The notes under the pieces are model-generated. The model saw nothing but the letters and a program-made list of their open reading frames with translations, had not been told where the DNA came from and searched no databases. A stretch of 64,000 bases of DNA from the NCBI RefSeq assembly GCF_001456355.1, contig NZ_CP010271.1, forward strand, positions 2,232,001-2,296,000, in the 5' to 3' direction. The translations under genes were made by a program, and so were the position numbers. The DNA is from Mycobacteroides saopaulense. GTDB lineage: Bacteria > Actinomycetota > Actinomycetes > Mycobacteriales > Mycobacteriaceae. This document shows, piece by piece, positions 16,716 through 28,904 of the stretch. The first letter of the stretch is position 1. Each line of letters begins with the position of its first letter.

Positions 16716-17269
16716 GCCGCGTCGAGACGGTGTGCGACGTCAATCGTGCGGGCCGCCATGGCCTTCGGGTTGTCGACCTCGTCGGCCACGTACTTGGCGA
16801 TGAACTTGCTGATCAGCTGATCGACACCCGCCAAGATGCGCAGCAGCTCGCCGCGGATGGTTGTCGAGGACACGTCGACGGTGATGTCTCCGGGGCCGGG
16901 CGGCGCCACGTCGATGACCAGTTGCAGCGGTGCCGCGGCACGGGCGGTGGCCTTGAGATTGATATTGCCCGCGACGTTGAACCGGCTCTTGTCGAGCTTC
17001 AGGTCGATCAACAGGTCGATGGCCAGCGGCACCTGGATGTCGAAGGTGATGGTCTCGCCGGCGTTGCGGGTGACGATCGGGTCCAGGATCTGAACCTTCG
17101 CGGTGACCTTCGCGATCTTTCCGGGGCCTTGAGCCATGGGGCCGACCTCGAACGGTTCGCCGGCGATCGACGCGACCGCGGCCTTCACCCGGGCTTCGCT
17201 GACGGCTATCTCGAAGAACGCCCTGCCGAACTCCTCATAGGTGAGGTACTGGTGGTCATCCGTGATCAT
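16700..17269 (-). CDS. conserved mycobacterial hypothetical protein
   Basis: 189 residues and no family I can name. It starts with a hydrophilic segment that includes Y-E-E-F-G-R-A-F-F and continues as a beta-rich domain (alternating hydrophobics, V-P-L-A-I-D-L-L-I-D-L-K-L-D-K) ending in an amphipathic helix. There is no signal peptide or membrane segment. Such proteins are annotated in mycobacteria as cytoplasmic and of unknown function; a lipid-binding fold is possible but not shown. The ATG at 17269 has no clear Shine-Dalgarno sequence. It overlaps the aminoglycoside kinase start by 16 bases. Confidence 0.75.
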   Translation of the reverse strand: MITDDHQYLTYEEFGRAFFEIAVSEARVKAAVASIAGEPFEVGPMAQGPGKIAKVTAKVQILDPIVTRNAGETITFDIQVPLAIDLLIDLKLDKSRFNVAGNINLKATARAAAPLQLVIDVAPPGPGDITVDVSSTTIRGELLRILAGVDQLISKFIAKYVADEVDNPKAMAARTIDVAHRLDAAWTGV

Positions 17270-17544
17270 GATAGGAACTACGTTCTCACAAAGGGCGCGG
17301 AAGTGTTAACTGTCGTCCCTTCCGTGTGTCGACAATCGTGTGCCCTGACCTCGCGCGATCAGCATCGCTCCTCTAGCAAACATGTGATGGACGTTACGCG
17401 GCACGTCGGCGGTGTGGAGATGTCCGAACAGCTAGGGGGTCCTATCCAGTGGATCCCGGCGGTGCCGTCACCTCGATCGCCGCGTGCACTTTGCGCGCAG
17501 GATGGCCCAGTCATACCCGTGATGTGGTCCGGGGCGGGGAATGC
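17270..17544. other. non-coding gap upstream of the APH operon
   Basis: About 275 bases between the hypothetical gene and the tRNA-Pro terminator. The promoter of the APH operon must lie at its left end, but no convincing -35/-10 pair is visible. One frame stays open across the gap on the plus strand but runs into the tRNA gene and has no start signals. I see no other feature. Confidence 0.5.
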
Positions 17545-17574
17545 AAAAACACCACCTGTTTCCAGATGGTGTTT
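17545..17574 (-). terminator. intrinsic terminator of tRNA-Pro
   Basis: Stem AAACACCACCTG (17547-17558), loop TTTC, complementary arm CAGATGGTGTTT (17563-17574). On the minus strand it is followed by further T residues. It lies immediately after the 3' end of the tRNA gene. Confidence 0.85.
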
Positions 17575-17578
17575 GTTG

Positions 17579-17652
<74 letters not shown>

Positions 17653-17793
17653 CTGTTAGCAGACGGAAGCCTACCGCAGGTCTGGCCAGATTCTGAATTC
17701 GGTTTCCCCCGGGTGGCGCCGTACCCTCGAAATCACCTGTGTCACAACAGAATCATTCGCAACATTTCGCGGCTACCTGTCGCTGTGGCGATC

Positions 17794-17815
17794 TATTATT
17801 CGAACATAAGTTCGA
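17794..17815. promoter_or_regulatory. LexA (SOS) box with -10, before the HNH pseudogene
   Basis: TCGAAC-ATAA-GTTCGA at 17800-17815 matches the mycobacterial LexA consensus TCGAAC-N4-GTTCGA in all fixed positions. It abuts a -10-like TATTAT (17794-17799) and lies two bases before the ATG at 17818. DUF222/13E12-type genes in mycobacteria are known members of the LexA regulon. Confidence 0.85.
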
Positions 17816-17817
17816 TA

Positions 17818-19168
17818 ATGGACACCGACGCGGCTCACGTCCTGACGGGACTGCGTTCCGCGATCGATGCTCTGTCGGAACTCGATGTGTGCACACTCAC
17901 GCGTCAAGACCGCCTTGCGATGCTTCGCGACGTGGAGACGCTCGCGCGGCGCCTCCCTGCGGCGACCCATGGGATCGTCAATCAGCTGGTGGCCGAGCAT
18001 GTTCCGGGGACAATTCGGTGGCGCCACCGTGGCCGAGGTGCTGGCGGACACCCTGCATCACCCGCGCCGATGCCCACCGGCGAATCCGGGATGCCGCGGA
18101 GTTGGCCCCGACCACTGCCCTGACCGGTGGGGCGCTCGAGCCTGTGCTGACGGCGACCTCGGCGGCCCAGGCTGCGGGCTCCGCCGGGCATGACCACATC
18201 ACGGTCATCCGTCAGTTCTGGGACCGGCTCCCCCGCGCCATCGATATCCAGACCAGGATGGCCGCTGAGGGGCGACTGGCCGAGCTCGCCGGGGTGCTAC
18301 GGCCGGACGAGCGCGCAAGGCCGCAGATCGTCTTCTGGCCCATCTCGACCCCGATGGCAGCATCACCGGCGACGCTGACCGGGCTCGGCGTCGGGGGTTC
18401 CGTATGGGGCGCCAGGGCGCGGATCTCATGACGTCTGGCGCCTTCGACCTCGACCCGGAGCTGCGTTCCTATCTGGACGCGATCTTCGCCAAGTACGCCG
18501 CACCCGGCGTATGTAATCCGGACGACGAAACACCTTGTGTAGGTGCTGATCCCGACACGGTATCGGTACGGCCTGATGCCCGGTCGGTCGATCAGCGGCA
18601 GCACGACGCCCTCAAAGCAGTCTGCCGATCGGTGTTGTCTTCCGGTGAACTGGGCCATCATCGCGGGCTGCCGGTGACGGTCGTGGTCACCACGACGTTA
18701 CGAGAGCTTGAAGCGGCCACGGGCCTGGCGGTCACCGGCGGCGGCACCCTCTTGCCGATGTCGGATCTCATTCGGATGGCCGGCCACGCGCACCACTATC
18801 TGGCTATCTTCGACGACGGTGGCCGGGCTTTGCATCTCGGGCGCGCGAAACGGATTGCTACCGAGGATCAGCGAATCGTCTTGACCGCCAAAGACCGTGG
18901 CTGCACCTATCCGGGATGCGATCGGCCGGCCTATCACTGTCAGGTACACCACATGCACGAGTGGGCGGCGGGCGGCAACACCGATATCGACGACCTGGCG
19001 CTCAGCTGCGAGCGGCATCACGCGCTGCTGGGTATCGAGGATCAGCACTGGCGGACCGTGCGTGGCCCAGATGGCCGGACGTGGTGGATACCGCCCGAAC
19101 ATGTCGACCGGGCGCGGGTGCCGCGCAGCAACTGGTTCCACCACCCCGACGGCTATCTGCGGGAGTAG
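17818..19168 (+). pseudogene. DUF222/HNH endonuclease (13E12 family), frameshifted
   Basis: The reading frame is broken at least three times. It runs from the ATG at 17818 in one frame to about 18008 (one extra base). The second frame runs to about 18050, the third to about 18317 (one base missing), and then the second frame again to the stop at 19168. Read through, it gives a DUF222 N-terminal domain followed by an intact HNH zinc module near 18900-19035 (C-x4-C, C-Q-V-H-H-M-H-E-W, L-S-C-E-R-H-H). The family is repeated in mycobacterial genomes and is SOS-induced. This copy is probably inactive, though the C-terminal HNH part could still be expressed. Sequencing error is less likely with three indels. 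Confidence 0.85.
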
Positions 19169-19176
19169 CACGACAT

Positions 19177-19206
19177 CGGCCCCGCCGGGTTAACCCGACG
19201 GGGCCG
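19177..19206. terminator. bidirectional hairpin between convergent genes
   Basis: CGGCCCCGCCGGGTT pairs with AACCCGACGGGGCCG with one mismatch and a GTTAAC centre. It sits between the end of the HNH pseudogene and the end of the LysM/lectin gene. There is no strong T-run on either side, but the stem is long and G+C-rich, as in many mycobacterial terminators. Confidence 0.7.
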
Positions 19207-19239
19207 ATGGGGCCAAGAGGCTTGCTTAAGCCGGTGTGA

Positions 19240-19806
19240 CTACTCCGGGATGGTCAGCACCTGGCCCGGCTGAATCAGATCCGGGTTGGCGATCCCGCTT
19301 GCGTCGGCGATCTTCTGGTACTGGTTTCCGTCGCCGTAGAAGCGCTCGGCGATGGCCCAGAGGGTGTCACCGGACTCGACGGTGTAGGTGCGGGGCTCCG
19401 GCGCGGGAGCCGGCTCCTCCACGGCCGCGGGAGCGACCTCGACGGACTCGGCGGCCGGCGCGGCCGGGGTGTCGGTCTGGGTGCCCGAGGACCACACGGA
19501 GTCAGCACCTGCGTACAGCACCAGGTTGCGGTCGTCCTGCAGAACCAGCTTCACGTCGGAGCGGCCCTCGGTGTTGCTGCTCCACAGGGCGCCACCACCG
19601 TTGTCGTAGACGACGAAGTTGCCGTCGCTCTGGACCTCTGCGCGGCCAGCGGAGTGTCCACTGGTGTCCGAGGCCCATACCGGGCTGCCGCCGTCGGTCA
19701 GCACGAGGTTGCCGTCATCCTGCAGGGTCAGGGTGTACGCGCCGTTGTTCGATGTGAGGCTCTGTCCCGAGTCGAGCTTCTGGCCCTGGGTGAGTGTGTC
19801 CGCCAC
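19240..19806 (-). CDS. bulb-type lectin plus LysM domain protein
   Basis: 188 residues. The N-terminal B-lectin domain has three Q-x-D-x-N-x-V mannose-site repeats at 29-36, 59-67 and 90-98. The first ends in Thr instead of the usual Tyr. A Pro/Ala/Glu linker (112-138) leads to a C-terminal LysM domain (141-187: Y-T-V-E-S-G-D-T-L-W-A-I-A). No signal peptide is visible. A LysM mannose lectin of this design has been described in M. smegmatis. It probably binds mannosylated glycans and peptidoglycan, but how it would reach the wall is unclear. The start is GTG 19806 after AAAGG. Confidence 0.88.
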   Translation of the reverse strand: MADTLTQGQKLDSGQSLTSNNGAYTLTLQDDGNLVLTDGGSPVWASDTSGHSAGRAEVQSDGNFVVYDNGGGALWSSNTEGRSDVKLVLQDDRNLVLYAGADSVWSSGTQTDTPAAPAAESVEVAPAAVEEPAPAPEPRTYTVESGDTLWAIAERFYGDGNQYQKIADASGIANPDLIQPGQVLTIPE

Positions 19807-20007
19807 TGTGTTGCGCCTTTCGGTAGGTGGTTTTGATACCGCCGCAGGATGGTAGACGGTGAAACCAGCCTAGGTCGGCAAACGGAAAAAGTGGGCGATT
19901 CGGATCGGGTAGATCACAACGCGAGCGCGAATATTCGGTGAACGGAGCCTGAGAGCACAATGTGCACGGGGTCTTTTATCTTGTGCCCGTTACGATCTCG
20001 TCGAGAG

Positions 20008-21408
20008 TCAGCGCTTGGGTCCGCGCTTCTCACGGACCCGCACGTTGACGCGGATCGGGGTTCCCTCGAAGCCGAAGCTCTCGCGCAACCGGCGTTCGAG
20101 GAACCGCCGATACCCTGCTTCGAGGAAACCGGTGGTAAACAGCACGAATGTCGGCGGACGCGACGTGGCCTGAGTGGCGAACAACACGCGAGGCTGCTTG
20201 CCTCCGCGCACCGGCGGAGGCGTGGCGGCAACGACTTCCTTGACCCAGGTATTGAGCTGACCGGTGGATATCCGCTTGTCCCAGGAATCCAGCGCAGACT
20301 CGAGTGCGGGCACAAGTTTCTGGATGGCTCGTCCGCTCTTGGCTGAAATGTTCACGCGTTGCGCCCAATTGAGCTGCGAAAGCTGAAGGTCTACTTCACG
20401 TTCAAGGAGGTCGCGACGGTCCTCGTCCACCAGGTCCCACTTGTTGAACGCCAGTACCAGTGCCCGTCCGGATTCGATCACCATCGACAGCACCCGCTGG
20501 TCCTGTTCGGTGATGGGCTGCGACGCATCCAGCAGGACGATGGCAACCTCGGCCGCCTCGATGGCGCCATGGGTGCGCAGCGACGCGTAGTACTCGTGAC
20601 CTGAGGCCTGCCCAACCTTCCGGCGTAAACCGGCGGTGTCGACGAAACGCCAAGTTTTGTCGCCGAGTTCGATCAACGTGTCCACCGGGTCGACGGTCGT
20701 GCCCGCGGTGTCGTGCACCACGGCCCGCTCATCGCCCGACAGCCGGTTGAGGAGAGAACTCTTGCCCACGTTGGGTTTTCCGACCAGGGCCACCCGTCGT
20801 GGGCCGCCCTCGCCCGAACCTCGCGCGGAAACTTCGGGCAGGTCCGCGACCACGCGGTCAAGCAGATCCGCCACCCCGCGCCCGTGCATGGCACTGATCG
20901 GGATCGGCTCCCCGAGCCCCAGTGACCACAGCACCGCGGCATCGGCCTCGGCGCGATCGCTGTCAACCTTGTTGGCCGCCAGGAAGATTGGCTTGCCGGA
21001 GCGGCGAAGTAGCTTGGCGGCCTCTTCGTCGGTCGAGGTCGCACCCACCGTGGCGTCCACCACGAGAATGATCAGGTCGGCCGTCGCCATGGCATGGCGT
21101 GCCTGTTCGGCAACGAGCTGCTGCAGGCCGGTGGCATCGGCTTCCCAGCCGCCGGTGTCCTGCACCGTGAAGCGGTGATCGAGCCACTCCGCAGGGTACG
21201 AGACGCGGTCTCGGGTCACTCCGGGAATGTCCTGTACGACGGCTTCGCGGCGCCCGATGATGCGGTTCACCAAGGTGGATTTGCCGACGTTCGGCCGACC
21301 GACTACCGCGACCACCGCGGGCGGGGCGCTCGGCTCCTCGGTGCCCTGGTCTCCGTCGAATTCGGCGAATTCCCATTCGCTTTCATCGACCCATGTGCCG
21401 TCGGTCAT
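20008..21408 (-). CDS. der: ribosome-assembly GTPase Der (EngA)
   Basis: 466 residues with tandem G domains: first P-loop G-R-P-N-V-G-K-S-T (37-45), second G-K-P-N-V-G-K-S-S (210-218), N-K-V-D and N-K-W-D specificity motifs, and a C-terminal KH-like domain. It acts in 50S subunit maturation. A 30-residue acidic N-terminal extension precedes the first domain, as in mycobacterial orthologues (Rv1713). It overlaps cmk by four bases in the operon parA-scpA-scpB-rluB-cmk-der and is the last gene of that run. Confidence 0.97.
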   Translation of the reverse strand: MTDGTWVDESEWEFAEFDGDQGTEEPSAPPAVVAVVGRPNVGKSTLVNRIIGRREAVVQDIPGVTRDRVSYPAEWLDHRFTVQDTGGWEADATGLQQLVAEQARHAMATADLIILVVDATVGATSTDEEAAKLLRRSGKPIFLAANKVDSDRAEADAAVLWSLGLGEPIPISAMHGRGVADLLDRVVADLPEVSARGSGEGGPRRVALVGKPNVGKSSLLNRLSGDERAVVHDTAGTTVDPVDTLIELGDKTWRFVDTAGLRRKVGQASGHEYYASLRTHGAIEAAEVAIVLLDASQPITEQDQRVLSMVIESGRALVLAFNKWDLVDEDRRDLLEREVDLQLSQLNWAQRVNISAKSGRAIQKLVPALESALDSWDKRISTGQLNTWVKEVVAATPPPVRGGKQPRVLFATQATSRPPTFVLFTTGFLEAGYRRFLERRLRESFGFEGTPIRVNVRVREKRGPKR

Positions 21409-22088
21409 CGTGATGCCCCTGCCCTCGTACGCACCAGGTCCAGCAGGTGGGCCACGACCTGATCCTGTGTCATATCGCTGGTGTCGACCTGCACCGCATC
21501 CTCGGCCGGACGCAGCGGAGATACGGCGCGGGTGGAATCCAGATGGTCGCGGCGTTGCACGTCGGCGAGCACACGTTCGTACTCGTCGGGGCCGCCGCCG
21601 GTGACGTTCTGCGTGTTGCGGCGCTGCGCCCGCGCCTGCGCCGACGCGGTCAGATAGATCTTCACGTCGGCGTCGGGCAGCACCACCGTGCCGATGTCGC
21701 GTCCCTCCACCACCACCGGGCCGCTGCCCTCGGCCAGCTCTCGCTGTCGCCGCACCAGTCGTTCGCGGACCGCCGGTACCGCGGACACCGCGGACACCGC
21801 CCCGGTCACCTCGGTGCCCCGGATGGGTGCCGAAACATCTTCGCCCGCAAGCAGAGCCGTCTGCGCATCGGGATCAGATCCCACGGACATCGGGACCTGC
21901 TCGGTGGCCGCCGAGATGGCTGCGGGATCGGTGAGATCGATGCCGGCACGCAGCACCCAGAGCGTCACGATTCGGTACATCGCCCCGGTGTCCAGGTAGG
22001 CCGCGCCCAGCTGGCGCGCCAATTCCTTGGCCACCGAGGACTTTCCGGTGCCGGAGGGGCCGTCGATGGCTACCACGACACGCGTCAC
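21405..22088 (-). CDS. cmk: cytidylate kinase
   Basis: 227 residues. It phosphorylates CMP/dCMP. The P-loop is [11 protein letters not shown] (about 10-20). The CMP-binding region includes D-T-G-A-M-Y-R and [10 protein letters not shown], both intact. It overlaps der downstream and rluB upstream by four bases each (ATGA type), so it is translationally coupled, as in M. tuberculosis Rv1712. Confidence 0.97.
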   Translation of the reverse strand: MTRVVVAIDGPSGTGKSSVAKELARQLGAAYLDTGAMYRIVTLWVLRAGIDLTDPAAISAATEQVPMSVGSDPDAQTALLAGEDVSAPIRGTEVTGAVSAVSAVPAVRERLVRRQRELAEGSGPVVVEGRDIGTVVLPDADVKIYLTASAQARAQRRNTQNVTGGGPDEYERVLADVQRRDHLDSTRAVSPLRPAEDAVQVDTSDMTQDQVVAHLLDLVRTRAGASR

Positions 22089-22825
22089 AGTCCCACCGCC
22101 TTGTAGAGCGAGCCGATCTCGTCGCGGCCCAGGGCACGCAGGCTGCCGGGGCGCTGATCGCCCAGCATCACCTCGCCGATCTTGGTGCGGACCAGCTCCA
22201 CGACGGGGTGGCCCACGGCGTCCATCATCCGGCGCACGATGCGGTTGCGGCCCTCGTGCAGGGTCAACTGCACCATGCTCTGGCCGTCCGCGGTGCCCAG
22301 GAACTTGAACTCGTCCACCTTGGCAGGCCCGTCGGCAAGTTCCACGCCATCGCGCAGTTGCCTACCCAGGCCGCGTGGGACGGAGCCGGCCACGGTTGCG
22401 ATGTAGGTCTTGGGTACCTCGTAGGACGGATGCATGAGCCGGTGAGTGAGCTCGCCGTCGTTGGTGAGCAGGATCAGCCCGACGGTATCGGCATCCAGAC
22501 GCCCGACATTACGGACGCCCTGATTGCCGCGAACCCGCTCCTCGATGAGCTTTCCGACACAGGGGCGACCACGGTCGTCGGACATGGTCGAGAGCATGCC
22601 GAGCGGCTTGTTGAGCGCCAGATACACCAGATTGGTGTTCATGATCACGCGGGCGCCGTCGACTCGAACCACGTTGACGGCGGGATCGATTCGCCGGCCT
22701 TGCTCGGTGACGATCTCGCCGTCTACCTCGACGCGGCCGTCGTAGATCATCCGCTCGGCCACCCGGCGTGACGCAATTCCCGCTTGCGACAACACCTTCT
22801 GGAGTCGAATACCTTCTTCGCTCAT
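22085..22825 (-). CDS. rluB: 23S rRNA pseudouridine synthase, RluB type
   Basis: 246 residues. The N-terminal S4 RNA-binding domain (about 6-50: [14 protein letters not shown]) is followed by the RsuA/RluB catalytic domain with the aspartate motif [14 protein letters not shown] (Asp in R-L-D). By position it is the Rv1711 orthologue. Length and motifs fit the RluB/E group; the exact uridine modified cannot be read. It is in the cmk/der operon. Confidence 0.93.
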   Translation of the reverse strand: MSEEGIRLQKVLSQAGIASRRVAERMIYDGRVEVDGEIVTEQGRRIDPAVNVVRVDGARVIMNTNLVYLALNKPLGMLSTMSDDRGRPCVGKLIEERVRGNQGVRNVGRLDADTVGLILLTNDGELTHRLMHPSYEVPKTYIATVAGSVPRGLGRQLRDGVELADGPAKVDEFKFLGTADGQSMVQLTLHEGRNRIVRRMMDAVGHPVVELVRTKIGEVMLGDQRPGSLRALGRDEIGSLYKAVGL

Positions 22826-22828
22826 CGT

Positions 22829-23620
22829 TCAGTCCTGATCAACGGTAAAGGCGGGGGTGGCGCCGTCGGCGGGTGTGCGGTTGAGCCGCGCGAACCGGGG
22901 CTCGTCGCCGAGATTTTCGGACAGGTCGTCGATCACGTCGATATCGGGAAGCAGCGGCGCGATATCGGGGAGATCGGACAGCGATGTGAGTCCGAGCCGC
23001 TCCAGGAACAACTCGGTGGTGCGGAACATCACCGCGCCGGACTCGTCGTCGGTGCCGGCCTCGGCGATCAATCCGCGCATCAGCAGGGTGCGCATCACGG
23101 CGTCGACGTTCACGCCGCGCACGGCGCTCACGCGCGATCGGGTGACCGGCTGGCGATAGGCAACCACGGCGAGCGTCTCCAATGCGGCGCGCGTCAGCTT
23201 GGAGCGTGCCCCGTCCAGTAGCAGCTTCTCGACGTAAGGGGCGTACTGGGCGCGGGTGTACATGCGCCAGCCATCGCTGGTCTCACGCAGATCGATGCCG
23301 CTGCGGCGATCGGTGAGTATCTCGGAAATGCGTTGCAGCGCTTCGGCTACCCGATCCAGCGGCTGGGCAACGACGGCGGCGACGGCGGCGGCGCTGATCG
23401 GGGTGTCAACCACCAACAGCAGGGCTTCCAGGGTGCTGATGAGTTCGTCCTCGGCCATCGGCACGAACTCGTCGTCGCCCGATTCGTCCTCCACAGGCTC
23501 CTGCGGATCGGATTCTTCCGGGGCGCCGAACCCGCTATCGGCATCGTGACGTTCGGGGGCCTCACCGGAGATTTCGGTGGACTCCTCCGACCCCTCGACA
23601 GAGGTGGTCTGCTCGCTCAT
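22829..23620 (-). CDS. scpB: segregation and condensation protein ScpB
   Basis: 263 residues. Winged-helix dimer that joins ScpA and the SMC ATPase in chromosome condensation. An acidic N-terminal extension of about 50 residues precedes the conserved start E-D-E-L-I-S-T-L-E-A-L-L. The signature V-A-Y-R-Q-P-V-T-R-S-x-V-x-x-V-R-G-V is intact. It overlaps scpA by four bases and lies three bases before rluB. smc itself is not in the window. Confidence 0.95.
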   Translation of the reverse strand: MSEQTTSVEGSEESTEISGEAPERHDADSGFGAPEESDPQEPVEDESGDDEFVPMAEDELISTLEALLLVVDTPISAAAVAAVVAQPLDRVAEALQRISEILTDRRSGIDLRETSDGWRMYTRAQYAPYVEKLLLDGARSKLTRAALETLAVVAYRQPVTRSRVSAVRGVNVDAVMRTLLMRGLIAEAGTDDESGAVMFRTTELFLERLGLTSLSDLPDIAPLLPDIDVIDDLSENLGDEPRFARLNRTPADGATPAFTVDQD

Positions 23621-24492
23621 GTGTAGTCCACTGCCTTTTCTAGATCATCCTGCGCCGGGCGCTCACCGGTCCATGAAACTTGGAGCGGTCCAAGCGGTTC
23701 GGATTGCTCGAATAGTACCGCCTTGGAGCGGTACAGCTCGAGCACGCCCAGGAAGCGGGCCACGATCTCGATGGGGGCAGAGCATTCGGCCACCAGTTCG
23801 GTGAACGTCATCCATTGCCCCGCGCCACGTTCGGCGAGCAGCTCAACCATGCGTTTGGCGTGTTCGGGCACCGAGACCCGGGGTATGTGCAGATGGCTCA
23901 ATCCGACCGTTGGCACTGGCCGCGGGGTGAACGCACCGGCGGCGAGCTGGGCGAATTGGTCCCCGTCGAGTCCAAGGTGGACCGGCGGCAGCAGCTCACT
24001 GAACCGCTCCTCCAGGGCCACCGCACGCGGGTACGAGCGCAGTGCCGCGGCCTCCAGTTCGGCGAACATCTCCGCGACGTGCTTGAACGCTCGATACTGC
24101 AGCAGCCGCGCGAACAACAGGTCGCGGATTTCCAGCAGCGCCAGGTCGGCGTCGTCGTCAACCTGGCCCGAGGGCAACAACCGCGCCGCCTTCAGATCCA
24201 GCAGTGTGGCCGCCACCACCAGGAAGGCCGTGACCTCGTCGAGGCTGTACGTGTCGCCCAGCGTCTTCGTGTACGCGATGAATTCGTCGGTCACCTGGTG
24301 CAGCGCCACTTCCGTGACGTCGAGCCGGTGTTGAGAAATCAGTTGCAGCAGCAGGTCGAACGGACCCTCGAAATTCGTGAGCCGAATCCGGAAGCCGTGC
24401 GCGTCGGCGGTATCGCGTTCCGGCACCGTGGACTCGGCAGCCGCCTCGACCGGATCAGACATCGTCAGCGCTTCCGGTACGTCGACCGTCAC
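23617..24492 (-). CDS. scpA: segregation and condensation protein ScpA
   Basis: 291 residues. The kleisin subunit of the SMC-ScpAB complex. The N-terminal signature is F-E-G-P-F-D-L-L-L-Q-L-I-S (about 38-50). The central helical part includes F-L-V-V-A-A-T-L-L-D-L-K-A-A-R-L-L-P, and the C-terminal winged helix binds the SMC head. GTG 24492 overlaps the parA stop (GTGA); an ATG ten codons further in is an alternative start. Confidence 0.95.
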   Translation of the reverse strand: MTVDVPEALTMSDPVEAAAESTVPERDTADAHGFRIRLTNFEGPFDLLLQLISQHRLDVTEVALHQVTDEFIAYTKTLGDTYSLDEVTAFLVVAATLLDLKAARLLPSGQVDDDADLALLEIRDLLFARLLQYRAFKHVAEMFAELEAAALRSYPRAVALEERFSELLPPVHLGLDGDQFAQLAAGAFTPRPVPTVGLSHLHIPRVSVPEHAKRMVELLAERGAGQWMTFTELVAECSAPIEIVARFLGVLELYRSKAVLFEQSEPLGPLQVSWTGERPAQDDLEKAVDYT

Positions 24493-25370
24493 GATTCGAA
24501 CCGGTCGATTACCTCGCGAGCCAACGAGATATACGCCTGGGCGCCCGAGGATTTGGGTGCCCAGGTGGTGATCGGCTCCCCCGCCACGCTCGTCTCCGGG
24601 AAGCGGACCGTGCGCGTGATGACGGTGTGGAAGACCTGATCACCGAACACCTCGATGACCCGGGCCATCACCTCGCGCGCGTGCAGGGTGCGGGCGTCGA
24701 ACATGGTGATGACGATTCCGGACACCGCCAGCTTCGGGTTGAGCCGGTCGCGCACCTTGGCCACGGTGTCGGTGAGCAGCGCCAGCCCGCGCAGCGAGAA
24801 GAACGCGCACTCCATGGGGATGACGACGCCCTCGGAGCAGGCCAGCGCGTTCACCGTCAACAGTCCCAGCGACGGCTGGCAGTCGATGAGCACGTAGTCG
24901 TAGCGGTCGAGCACCGGATGCAACGCCCGGGCCAGCGAATGCTCTCGGCCCACCTCGTTGACCAGCTGAATCTCGGCGGCGGAGAGGTCGATGTTGCTCG
25001 GGATGAGGTCCAGTCCCTCAATGCGGGTGCGCATGAGGACGTCGTCCACCGACACCCTGGGCTCCACCAGCAGGTTGTGCACGGTGGTTTCCAGCTCGTG
25101 GTGGGCGATTCCCAGGCCGGCCGACAGGGCGCCCTGCGGATCCAGGTCCACGAGCAGGACGCGGCGCCCGTATCCGGCCAGCGCGGCTCCCAGATTGATG
25201 GTCGAGGTGGTCTTGCCCACCCCGCCCTTCTGGTTGCACATCGCGATGACCTTGGCGGGCCCGTGAGTGGTCAGCGGCTTCGGTTCGGGAATGTCTTTGT
25301 GAGGACGGCCAGTGAGATCAAGGTCGCCGTCTTCGGCGGGGAAGTCTGTATCGAGACTGCCTTCCGTCAC
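24489..25370 (-). CDS. ParA/Soj-family ATPase (Rv1708-like)
   Basis: 293 residues. Deviant Walker A C-N-Q-K-G-G-V-G-K-T-T at about 46-56, followed by the D-x-D-P-Q-G motif, as in chromosome- or cargo-segregating ATPases. No parB lies next to it. In mycobacteria this is an orphan ParA near scpAB, distinct from the parAB pair near the origin. It may position a protein cargo or act with SMC (inference). GTG 25370 has a strong GGGAGGTGA upstream and opens the operon that continues into scpA. Confidence 0.9.
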   Translation of the reverse strand: MTEGSLDTDFPAEDGDLDLTGRPHKDIPEPKPLTTHGPAKVIAMCNQKGGVGKTTSTINLGAALAGYGRRVLLVDLDPQGALSAGLGIAHHELETTVHNLLVEPRVSVDDVLMRTRIEGLDLIPSNIDLSAAEIQLVNEVGREHSLARALHPVLDRYDYVLIDCQPSLGLLTVNALACSEGVVIPMECAFFSLRGLALLTDTVAKVRDRLNPKLAVSGIVITMFDARTLHAREVMARVIEVFGDQVFHTVITRTVRFPETSVAGEPITTWAPKSSGAQAYISLAREVIDRFES

Positions 25371-25486
25371 GTCACCTCCCGGTCATCGACTTGACCCTCT
25401 TCGCGCACGCTGCTCATCGAAGGCATTCGGGCAAGTCTAGTGGGGTTGCGGCCTCCGGTAGCGGCAACCCGCGCATGCGGCCGCGA

Positions 25487-26439
25487 CTATCGAGCGCGGG
25501 GATGCGCACCGGCCCATACTTCGCGCAGCGAACTCACCGTGACCAGCGTGTAGATCTGGGTGGTCGTCACCGAGGCGTGCCCGAGTAACTCCTGGACCAC
25601 GCGGACATCGGCACCGCCCTCCAGAAGGTGTGTGGCGAACGAATGCCGCAGGGTATGCGGGGAAACCGCCGCGCTGATCTTGGCCCGTTCCGCCGCGTCG
25701 GCCAGCACCTGCCAGGCGCTCTGGCGGGACAGCCGCCCGCCCCGGGAGTTCAAGAACAGTGCGGGCACCCCGCCACGTCCTCGTCGTGCCAGATCTGGTC
25801 GGCCGCGCACCAGGTACGCCTGGAGGGCTTCGACGGCGGGCCGGCCCACGGGAACCAGCCGCTGCTTACCGCCCTTGCCCCAGAGCAGCGCCGAGCGCGC
25901 CTGGACATCCACATCGTCGACATCGAGGCCCACGGCCTCGGAGATGCGCGCACCGGTCGAATACAGCAGTTCCAGTAGCGCGCGGTTACGCAGGTCGAGA
26001 GGACCACTAGAGGTACCATCGGAGCCGCCGCCCGCCGCGGCCAGGAGCGCCTCCACCTGGTCGACGGTCAGGCTCTTGGGCAGGCGCCGGTTGGGGGTCG
26101 GCGGCTTCACGGCCCGAGCGACATCGGTGGGTACCAGCCCCTCGATGGCCGCGAACCGGTGCAGACCCCGTACGGCGATCAGTGCACGCGCGGCCGAGGA
26201 CGCGGACAGTTCCGGCACGCCGTTCTCGGGATCACCCCGGCGCAACGTCACCACGAAATCACTGACATCGGGTTCGGACACATCGGCGAGCCGGTCGATC
26301 TTGCGATCGGCGAGGTGCTGTTGATAGCGGCGCAGGTCGCGACGGTACGAGCTCAGCGTGTTGGCGGCGACACCGCGTTCGACGTCGAGGTGATCCAGAT
26401 AGGACTGGATCTCCCCGTCCAAGAGCCCGACCGCCGCCG

Positions 26440-26443
<4 letters not shown>
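25487..26443 (-). CDS. xerD: site-specific tyrosine recombinase XerD
   Basis: 318 residues. An N-terminal SAM-like core-binding domain (about 8-105) and a C-terminal catalytic domain with Arg166, His263, Arg266, His289 and the nucleophile Tyr298 all present. It resolves chromosome dimers at dif together with XerC. Size and position (Rv1701 in M. tuberculosis) support the housekeeping recombinase rather than a phage integrase. Its ATG overlaps the NUDIX stop by four bases. Confidence 0.94.
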
Positions 26444-28843
<2,400 letters not shown>

Positions 28844-28904
28844 CTAACAAACACGCCGACAACCGGCGCTGAACACGCCGCGCGGTGTGGGCTAGATCCC
28901 CCTT

